Assembly: GCA_022478985.1 (NCBI GenBank)
Contig: JAKSZP010010594.1
Span: 1-64,000, forward strand
Length of the DNA: 64,000 bases
From: Massospora cicadina
Taxonomy: Eukaryota; Entomophthoromycota; Entomophthoromycetes; Entomophthorales; Entomophthoraceae
Direction: 5' to 3'
Both the position numbers and the translations under genes were made by a program. Shown here piece by piece: positions 56,301 to 64,000 of this stretch (positions within the stretch are counted from its first letter, which is position 1; each line of letters starts with the position of its first letter). Below the pieces are notes generated by a model. That model saw only the letters and a program-made list of their open reading frames with translations, made no database searches and was not told where the DNA came from.

Positions 56301-56949
56301 GATAAGATTTGTTTTATTAAAATAGATAGTCTGGATATTGATATTTCTCAATATGACAGTCAGCCCTCTGGTGTATCTGGTAACAAAGAGCTCAGAAGTA
56401 ACTTGGCACCTATTCTCTGATCCCATCACAATTGTAAACTTCTACTATCAAGTTTTGAGTTACCTTCACAATGATTGAGAGTAACATCTATTATCATTCA
56501 CCAGGCTTGATTTACATGGCCTCACTTGCGCTCACTGGTAGGCCTTATTTTGCGCTAACCATGTCAGGTAGTTGTTTAACTCCCTCCTCTTTAAGGGTTT
56601 AATGGATTAAGTATATTGATTGATTGGTTTTCTCTAACCATGTCTCTGCCTGCGCAACTTGGCATCTTTATCCTTGAATACCAGCTGCTAAAATCTGGGG
56701 CGCTTGATGGTAGCTATCTTCTGCGCCCTGATTTCAACTGCACAGATCCTTGACCACTTAAATTGATTGATTTAAAATAGATAAACTGGGGAAATTATAT
56801 TATAAAGACTATTATTATTGTTGATTGCCAAAAGCCTCGTTGAGTAAAGGGTCCAACGCTAGAAAGGTGCTTATCATCTTGATGATATATTTGATCTGGT
56901 AGGGAACAATTCTCTATTTTCTTCACGCAGAGCTAAGCGGAGACTTGAT

Positions 56950-58000
56950 AAAAACAACCCAAGGATATCTGATCCTTGAACTCTTGTCCCAAGAGTAGGT
57001 TATACAACCAATGTAAAACAACTAATTATAATCAAGGTAAAATCTCCCTTTATTAGGGAATATCTAGGGGGTTTAGAGTATAATTAGCGCACAACTTTTC
57101 AGTTGTACACTGGGAATCAATTTTTTTGTTTCCCTAAATTATATTGACACCCAAGTTTTAGGCACTAAATCTTGGCAGGTATATTTGCCATTATTTTCTT
57201 AGGATATGTAATCCTCGGTTTATTAGCAACAAATTCATTAGTGTTAGGAACAAAAAAACAATTGATTCAGGTTGTGTTGACTGATGACGATCCTATCATT
57301 TACCACAAGCATTAGAATGCCTAAGTAGTTTCTGACAATTTTCTCATCCATTTGCTCTAATTTACCCATAATTCAACTGTTAGGTGTTGCTCCTGCATTG
57401 AATTCTTACTTAATACCATCGTGGATGATCCTCAAAAAGTATATCTTTAATTGCCGACCATTGCCAAGATACTAAATTTTCCCACTGCAATGATTCAACT
57501 ATCAGTTGTTATTCCCTCATTGAATTCTTTAACTAATATTGTCAGGGATACTTTACAGATGAAATTAGACAAAAATTTTAGTTGGGAACCGTTTCTGAGA
57601 TAAGTGATTGTAACCACTAATCGTCAAATTAATTAATCAGTCAAATGGTTAAATAATGTGGTCAACTGAAATTCCAACACCAGCGGAAGTTGGTAGCTGA
57701 GTATGCTAACAGTACTGGTGGTGAAGTCAATCTAAGCACCAAACTCAAAATAGAAACTGGGTGCCAATCAAGAAGTAGCATCACTCATTGTCTTGAACCA
57801 CTGCTAGAACCATCATAACCATGCTCCCAAAATATAATGGCAACGCGGAGTATGCTCCTGAGGAGCGCTTAACATCTGGCACAGTCATCTGATACTTGGT
57901 AATGTAGTCTATGCCTGGCTTTAGTATGAATTTATTCATCCACTTTTAGTTTATGATATTGGCAGATGCTCTAGTATCCTTTAGAGCCAATACTCAAACC
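56950..58000 (-). pseudogene. E5 aspartic protease, interrupted
   Basis: The minus strand reads LALKDTRASANII near 57990 (Asp-Thr-Arg-Ala-Ser for DTGAS) and LIGTQFL near 57750. A further protease-like end (LGTRVQGSDILG) is near 56970. The distance is too large for one protease domain, so about 0.5-0.6 kb between 57130 and 57680 is probably inserted DNA. Confidence 0.5.
57371..57560. repeat. imperfect direct repeat inside the E5 protease region
   Basis: ATTCAACTGTTAGGTGTTGC (57371) and ATTCAACTATCAGTTGTTAT (57493) begin two copies of about 50-60 bp, 122 bp apart; both continue into a CATTGAATTCTT stretch. They lie in the stretch that looks inserted. A minus-strand LTR-like start, TGTTGGAATTTCAG, is at its right edge (57680). 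Confidence 0.45.
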
Positions 58001-58199
58001 ATGTGCACCATCACTTTAACCTTTGTAACGCTCTTTCCAATTGGGTTCCCAAAAATCAAAACATCAATGGACGACTCTGCAAACTGATATAAAGCTTCTC
58101 TTGTTGATATGACCTTAGCGTTTTCGTTGTTATCTATTTCTATAATCCTGAAGTTAGACACAACAAGCTGCTCTTATATTTCAATGGTTTTGTTGATAC

Positions 58200-58691
58200 T
58201 GGTAGGTTGTAATGCCTGTTACAAGTAGGTATCAATCAATCTAATGGTGTAAATTTCATTCACTTATAGTGAAGATGGTACAGCCAAAACACTAGACTCT
58301 CCTAGAACATGTTATCCTGTACTGACTACATCCTCATTTTCATGAGCGTCATTCCTTTAATTATGGAGATCCACCCAGTTTAGTAACTTAGTAGCATCTT
58401 TAGTAGGGGCATATCCATCTTTTAGGTGGTGTCCATTGGACATGAGTGCCAAAAGTGTCCCAGTTTATGGCAATTGTTGCAGGTATATTCTCACTAAGGC
58501 TGACATTCCACTAGATTTAAACTTATATCTCTAAGTTTCTCATTACTTTCATGAGTGACATAGACAGCCTTGTCCATTTGCTATAGAGGTGGTTCTGATG
58601 GCTTGTTTTCCATCTTATAAGTGCATTAAACATCAGGTAAAGCCTCCTTGATGGCTTTCAGTGACATCATGGCGTTGATGACTAAGGTCAT
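58200..58691 (-). pseudogene. E5 gag, C-terminal end
   Basis: A CCHC knuckle with perfect spacing lies at 58481-58440 (CNNCHKLGHFWHSC), followed leftwards by the linker to protease. The Gag N-terminal part is missing because E6 inserted at 58692. Confidence 0.7.
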
Positions 58692-59167
58692 TGTTGGGAT
58701 TTGATGATGATTGGAGAGTCAAAATCCATACTCTCAAATTGAGCCTCAATAAGTCAACTATGATATTAGCGTGAATGAAACCTGTGCTCTGAAGGCACTG
58801 ATGAGATTTTTAATCAGGAAGCATCATGAGAACCATAATTAATGGATACGCCTTCAGGAATTTTATTTCCTCATACCAACCCTTGAAAGGCGTGTCCCCA
58901 ACATTGAGGTCATGAGGACAACGCAGAACAATGAAAACGCAGGCCAGGCGATCAACCTGGAAGTTTAAGAAGTATCCTAATTTTACAGGGCCACGAAGGT
59001 CCCTCTGCACCACGTCCCCACGCATCCTATATATATCAACACATTCTACCCAATAAAAGTAGTTTATTTCGCCCCATCTTTTCGTTTAATGAATCTCCAC
59101 TAGCTTACAGCTTTGAGCTCATTTTTGAAATTTGGTTACAGTCAAGAGAACTTTTATGCTGAGATAA
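58692..59167 (+). repeat. E6 5' LTR
   Basis: Starts TGTTGGGATTTGATG and aligns in inverse with 2343-2816. CTATATATAT (about 59027-59036) is a TATA-like box. The inner end is uncertain by a few bases. Confidence 0.8.
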
Positions 59168-59168
59168 T

Positions 59169-59186
59169 TGGTGTTTAATACAGGGG
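59169..59186 (+). other. E6 primer binding site
   Basis: TGGTGTTTAATACAGGGG, a diverged form of the shared site, directly after the LTR. Confidence 0.6.
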
Positions 59187-59945
59187 GCTCCAAGTTGCCA
59201 AGTGAAAAATGACTATCACGAAAAATTGAGAATAGTAGCAGTCAAAAAACCAACCTGCTGATCATTTGAAAAAGCGTAACTGGATGCATTAACACCTCGT
59301 AGTATTAAGTACCTCCCATAAAGCCTGAAAGCTTAGACTTTTAGGAAACATTCAAGTTCACCCTACCATCTGTTGACAATGATCACTATCAACTTTAATT
59401 TAAGAACCTTATTAAAATTATATAACTATTGCAAAATGGTGTCTACTCTGTGGGAGGCCGCTTTAGTCACTCCCGCGCCTCTTTGGTACCCTCCAAGATG
59501 TGAGACTTATATTTCTCAGCTCTACTGCCAGTTTGAGTTGGCCTTGGGTAAAATATGCTATCTCTGAAGTTTCGCCTATCTTGCCATACAAACCTCTTAC
59601 AAGAAGTCAGGTTGCATCACCATGGAGTCTCCTGACAGTTAGGGCATACTCAACCCCTACACTACATTAAGTCAATTTTTATAACGCGGCCTCTCCATTT
59701 GTTCATGACAATTGAAAAGCCATTGTCTATAACTGTCAATTAATCAATGAGGCTTGTAATTAACTTGAAGTGTTGGATAGAAGAATTTCGGGCTATATCA
59801 AGGACCAGTTTCATAAGAATGTACAGTTCCTTGAGGCTGCCTGGAATCAATGCCTCAATCAATTTGAGGACCTTGTGTGGAATTCTTTAAAGTACTACCA
59901 AGAATTAGCCTCTCACGACACTGCCTACAGGAGTGAAGGGTTAAA

Positions 59946-59975
59946 GGTCCCCGTGGGCCTCAAGGACCCTCGGGT
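59946..59975 (+). other. collagen-like Gly-X-Y run in E6 gag
   Basis: Reads GPRGPQGPSG, with GSEG-like residues before a one-base frameshift. It matches the E0 run at 1526-1573 in sequence and position. Confidence 0.7.
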
Positions 59976-60475
59976 ACCACGGTGCCTACTTCTGGCAACA
60001 ATGACGATTCCTGTAAAAGGATGAATTAGAAACTCTCACTGCCCTGCAGGATCAAATATGTAAAGTGGCTCAAGGATGTAAGCTCTAAGCTGACAGAATT
60101 CTTTCAATCCTAGAGTCTTGATCAAGGCCTTGTCAGATGAGATGGACAACTTCAGAACCTTCACCAAGCTCACCAGTAAGTACATTGCCCAACTTGAACA
60201 AACCTTTCATGGGTTTAAAACACGCTTGAACATCAGAGATCCAGCTGCTCCCCCAACATGCTGACATATAAGCATTGAAGGAAAAAGTGGCTAACAAAGC
60301 CTCCATTACCTCCCTAAACCAGAACTTGGACAGTCTAAGAAGACCTTAAGGGTTTAAGATGATGACTTGATTAACAGGCCCCTCACAAATATGTGGAAAT
60401 CAAGATTATAAGCCTGCGCTAATTCCTGGTGTCAATAATCTTTCCACTCCTAACATGACTAACTTTAAGCCTAGT

Positions 60476-61346
60476 TGTCAGACTTTGCCTTAATTTAGGT
60501 GAAGCCTTGACTTTGTGGTTACAATATTAATTATTTTAATTGTTGTCAACTTTACTATTATTATTATTAAAATTAGTTTAAAACTACTATTTGGTATTTA
60601 ATTGGGGCTAAAGCCCAAAAATAAATAACAATTTATTTATACATATCTTGTTGGACTTAATAACCAGAATCACTAACACTCTTATATTTTTAAGCACTAA
60701 GCAATTTCTCATAATAACTACGAGTTTATGACCTAAAAAACTCTGGAAAATTGCTCCGTTAGTGCTCCACTGGCTAATAGATAGGGAATAACATTTTATA
60801 CTAGTTACTATTCATCCTGATATCAGGCCTTAGGATGTATTCAGTGTTTAATTCTCTACTCACCTCATTTACCACCTCTTGCCACATAATACGCTTATCA
60901 CCTTTTGGCTTCCTAATAACAGATAATGAAAACCACTTAATTGTGTAACCATTATTTGATCTCAGTCCAGACTTTAACAAGAAATCTTAATCTACTCTAA
61001 CTCTAAACCTGGGCTGTGCCATCGCCTCCTGCTTTCCCAAAATTCCTTCCACCCTCACATGTGGTATTCGCCTATCACTTATCACATTCCTGCTTTTCCC
61101 TTATTACTTTATTTAGTACTGATTTTTTCCTTATAAATTTCTTTTTACAACCTAGATTTACTTTTAGTTTTAAAGTCCAATTCTCTAATACTGACAAATT
61201 TTTTTCCAGCATACTGAGAATTTCTAGGAACATCTTAACCTCTAGAAAAGGTTATGTTCCAACTCAAGTTGTCCTGCCTGGCCCTTTTAGTAGGCAATAA
61301 ATTAAATTCGTCCTCATCTTATTTCCAATAGAGCGCAAATCCATGA
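60476..61346. repeat. solo LTR inserted in E6 gag (871 bp)
   Basis: Perfect 5-bp direct repeats CTAGT at 60471-60475 and 61347-61351 bound a non-coding AT-rich block starting TGTCAGACTTTG. Gag homology to E0 is continuous across it when it is left out. The right end (CCATGA) has lost a CA, or the LTR is minus-oriented with its TG changed, so orientation is open. It does not match the other LTRs here. Confidence 0.75.
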
Positions 61347-61903
61347 CTAGTTTCAAGAAAAATTTACCCTCTGCAAGAAAAGCATTGCCTCATTCCTATA
61401 TGCTTACAAGTGTTCCATGGAAGAGGCTACTGACCATCAGATGGTGAATAACATCCACCCCTGTATGAATAGCACCACTTAGGAGATTATAACTCCCCAT
61501 CTAAAGGAATGACACACCTGGTAACAAGTCCATACTGCCCTAATCTAGGAATTTGGAAGCAACCAAACCCTTGGCCAATCAAAAGCAGACATCCGTGTAT
61601 ATATATGAACAAAGGAGAAAGCCCACGAAGTTTAATATCTGATACTATGCCCAAGTACAACCCTGGTAACCACTAACTGCATCTTTTTGGGCGACTCCAT
61701 AACTTCAGTCATCTCCGCGTTGGGATCTTATCCTAAGGTCCAAAGTATGTATCATTCAGAAGAATGGTTTTACTTGCATTCAATAAATTAAGGAGAACTA
61801 AAAAATACTTGTGTTTACTCTGCATCCCAAATCTACCGCGTCCATTATAACCAGCCATCCTCAGGTCCATTTCATTCAGACCCAGAAGAATCCCATACCT
61901 CGA

Positions 61904-61945
61904 TGCACCTACTGCAAAGTATTCCGTCACAGCTTCAAGACTTGT
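61904..61945 (+). other. intact CCHC zinc knuckle of E6 gag
   Basis: CTYCKVFRHSFKTC: C-x2-C-x4-H-x4-C with all ligands present and no stop. Confidence 0.85.
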
Positions 61946-62049
61946 TGGAAAAGACTTTCTGAGGAGGCGGGAAAAAGTTCTTTAGAATGATGGATGATGC
62001 ATTTCATACTGACATCCCTGTATCACATCAAAAACAATCCATGAACTCT

Positions 62050-62480
62050 AACGAGTCTTAAGTTGTCATACAAGAAGAAGATTTGGTACCCATTGATAAT
62101 AAAAAACCTGATACTGCTTACTCTTATCTTGACAAATCTACTATGTTCCTCACTCTACCCACGCATTCTGGGAGCTTAGTTACATGCATCACTGTTTTAG
62201 TCCATAAGATCCCTGTCCACGCCATTGTCAAAAGTGGTTCCCCTTTAGATGTCATTTTATCTAAATTAACGAAGTCTATCAAAATCACTCTGTACTTTCC
62301 ACATTAAATGAAATATGGTATGTCTGAGCCGCAATGCATTTGATCCATTGTGGCCTATTCTTTCCCATTTGATTTTGGAAGCTTTTTTTGAATACTCCTG
62401 CCATCGCCTTAGACAACCAAAGCTATGATTTTCTCCACAGGACTCAGTTTCTCAAGGACTATTCTACTGTAATGCACTAT
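62050..62480 (+). pseudogene. E6 aspartic protease, broken
   Basis: The frame 62083-62307 reads HAIVKSGSPLDVILSKLTKS, a retropepsin active site with Lys in place of the catalytic Asp. The C-terminal half, one frame over, has NQSYDFLHRTQFLK near 62420, the NYDLLLG-x-x-FL equivalent. Confidence 0.75.
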
Positions 62481-62979
62481 GATATGGATTTTTATCCCTG
62501 CTGGGACACCAGATCCCACTGGGTTTCATGACCTCATGCGACACCAAAACAGAGGTAAAGCTTGGGCTTGCTATCAGAGAGTAAAATCTGATTTGAACAG
62601 CTTGAGTATCATATTTGGTGCTCTCATGTAAAAATACTCACTCTTTGGTTGATAGCCAAGAAGGAATGACTGTTTATTTTCTTAAGATAACCGCTATACC
62701 ACCAAAGTCCCAGGTTATCTTTGACATCTGGGTTTGATCAACATCTCCTTTGGATACCTATTTGAGATATGAGGCCAGGATAACCCATCTGTCAAGGAGG
62801 TCTTAACCTGTCTGGGAATTTTAGTACCTGCCTAATCTGGATCCATATTGGTGTTGCTAGCTAACTCACTGACAAATCTAGGATAGTGAGATTTATACTC
62901 CAGTTGCTTATGTTCGCCTTCTTCCTGTAGAGACCTTCAATGATATATGTAGCTTTGTAAGATCATATTTTAGGTTAAT

Positions 62980-64000
62980 ACACCCCCATCACTAGCTCTA
63001 GTTGATGCCTTTATTGGACAAGAGATCACTAGTGAGCAACAGAGCCAGGTTAAGAAATTATTGGATGAGTACTTGGACCTCTTCTCAACCTCCACCTATG
63101 ATTTTTGGGAAAATAATTGGCAGTTCTCATCATGTGAAGACTGGGGACTCTCCCCCATCTGGTCACATCCCTACCGGAAAAGTAAGGCTGAAGAAGCCCA
63201 GGTGGCTATTAAGCTCAAAAAACTACTTGAAGCCAGGCTATTAGTGCCCTCGCGTAGCCCTTAGGCCTCCCCGCTCTTGTTGGTTCAGTAGAAGGATGGC
63301 AGCCATTGAGTGGTGATGGACTATTGCTGGCTCAATTTATTTATCAAGAAAAACAGTTACCCCATGTCACAGATCAACTACTTTATCAGCTTTCTTGCTG
63401 AATGCAATACTTCTCCAGTATGGCTTGTGCTAGCAGATATTAACAAGTAGAGCTCACCCCCAAAGATTGAGCTAAACGTTCACGTATAGCCAACGATGAT
63501 CTATTCAAACCCATGAGTTTGACACAGGGCCTTTGCAACGCGCCAGCCACCTTTTAACGTGCCATAGACATAATACTAGGGGACTTGGAACTATCCTGTT
63601 TCCTTATGTACCTTGAAGATATCACTATATTCTCATGATCCTTCAATGGCCGTGTGACACACCTCTGCAAGTCTTTAACCATTTTAGGAAGGCCTCTATA
63701 AAGATTAAGCCATCAGAGTACTCCTTTTTACCATCTGGAATGAAATTCATCAGAACCAAGGTCTCAAAAAATGGTATGCAGCCCATCTCAGGTAAAGTTG
63801 ACGTTATCAAGAAGATGTCTCACATTCAGAGCCTTACGGATAAAGTATTCCTGGCCATGGTGGGCTATTACTGTAAGTTCATTACTCAGTTTGCCGACTT
63901 GGATGAGCCCCTGGTCTACCTCTTACAGAAAAATGCGTTTTTTGAGTGGCGGCCTGATTAGGAACAGGCTTTTAATGCGCTGAGGACTTCTCTTTAAACT
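62980..64000 (+). pseudogene. E6 reverse transcriptase, broken, cut by window end
   Basis: KSKAEEAQVAIKLKKLLEAR, LLVPSRSP (63175-63264), then a stop and the DGSH/VVMDY motif remnants (about 63295-63325). The catalytic loop FLMYLEDITIFS has YLED at 63609-63620: the first Asp is Glu. The thumb motif continues as MVGYYCKFITQFADLDEPLV (about 63857-63916), and RNase H would begin beyond the window. Confidence 0.85.

Larger units (their letters stand above)
41800..58691 (-). mobile_element. E5: Ty3/gypsy element split by E4
   Basis: Minus-strand pol and the gag end occupy 58691-55063 and resume at 45599-41800 on the other side of E4. The two halves join inside RNase H: the right half ends in a TER-type stretch and the left half starts with AVIREVKNF. 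The 5' end is cut off by the E6 insertion at 58692. No LTR of its own is identified. This is among the most decayed elements here. Confidence 0.85.
59436..61990 (+). pseudogene. E6 gag, broken and split by a solo LTR
   Basis: An ATG at 59436 (MVSTLWEAALVTPAPLWYPP) may be the start. A helical segment (59770-59945, GYIKDQFHKNVQFLEAAWNQ) matches E0, followed by the collagen-like run (59946-59975) and a longer helical part. The solo LTR (60476-61346) interrupts it at the sequence corresponding to E0 TNFKPSFK. The capsid-like part continues to about 61760, and an intact CCHC knuckle is at 61904-61945. Frames change repeatedly. Confidence 0.75.
58692..64000 (+). mobile_element. E6: Ty3/gypsy element, 5' part, inserted in E5
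   Basis: 5' LTR (58692-59167), primer site, gag, protease and RT follow in order on the plus strand and run off the window. It is the same family as E0. Insertion in E5 gag is clear from the abrupt change at 58692 (preceding five bases GTCAT). Gag contains a solo LTR. RT has YLED for YLDD and the protease Asp is Lys. Confidence 0.88.

Noticed and set aside
1..64000. CRISPR arrays, bacterial operons, riboswitches, replication origins
   Set aside because: No regularly spaced repeats or prokaryotic gene organisation. All dense coding signals belong to eukaryotic retrotransposons.

Overview
This is eukaryotic, repeat-dominated DNA, not bacterial: coding frames are short and broken, there are no operons, and most of the 64 kb is made of decayed retrotransposons. 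The gag-pol types (Ty3/gypsy without a visible chromodomain), the LINE layout (zinc-knuckle ORF1, apurinic-type endonuclease, reverse transcriptase), the tRNA-derived SINE-like units and the moderate-to-low GC would suit a large fungal genome, perhaps a basidiomycete. That taxonomic guess is an inference from element types, not proof.

Layout. (1) 1-2816: 5' end (LTR, gag, start of protease) of a minus-strand Ty3/gypsy element, E0. (2) 2837-9418: complete but dead plus-strand Ty3/gypsy element E1, 569-bp LTRs, perfect 5-bp target duplication CTTAT. (3) 9419-13380: AT-rich spacer with an unknown remnant, two SINE-like units and the one small open gene candidate with a poly(A) signal (12177-12524, minus). 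(4) 13380-22470: minus-strand LINE, split by an LTR-only insertion at 18987-20776. (5) 23684-36289: plus-strand E2 (relative of E1, target duplication AGCTA), whose gag is split by the complete minus-strand element E3 (24918-31452). (6) 36290-41800: SINE-like units, a non-coding LTR-LTR miniature element (37606-39726) and unassigned AT-rich DNA. (7) 41800-58691: minus-strand E5, cut within RNase H by the complete plus-strand element E4 (45600-55062, 1.14-kb LTRs). (8) 58692-64000: plus-strand E6, same family as E0, with a solo LTR (60476-61346, target duplication CTAGT) inside its gag; it runs off the window.

The nesting gives an order of events: E3 after E2, E4 after E5, E6 after E5, solo LTRs after the LINE and E6. 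Every polymerase active site I could read is altered. E3 keeps its YLDD but carries a 42-bp in-frame insertion duplicating it, so no element looks autonomous.

The most unusual signals are: a run of about 20 collagen-like Gly-X-Y triplets in the E3 Gag, with a shorter version in E0 and E6; a 53-bp SINE-like unit that seems to have moved with 12- and 17-bp target duplications; a roughly 333-codon antisense reading frame plus a second polypurine tract in the 3' region of E4; one primer-binding-site type shared by nearly all the LTR elements, including the miniature one; and an LTR-internal block conserved in three copies.
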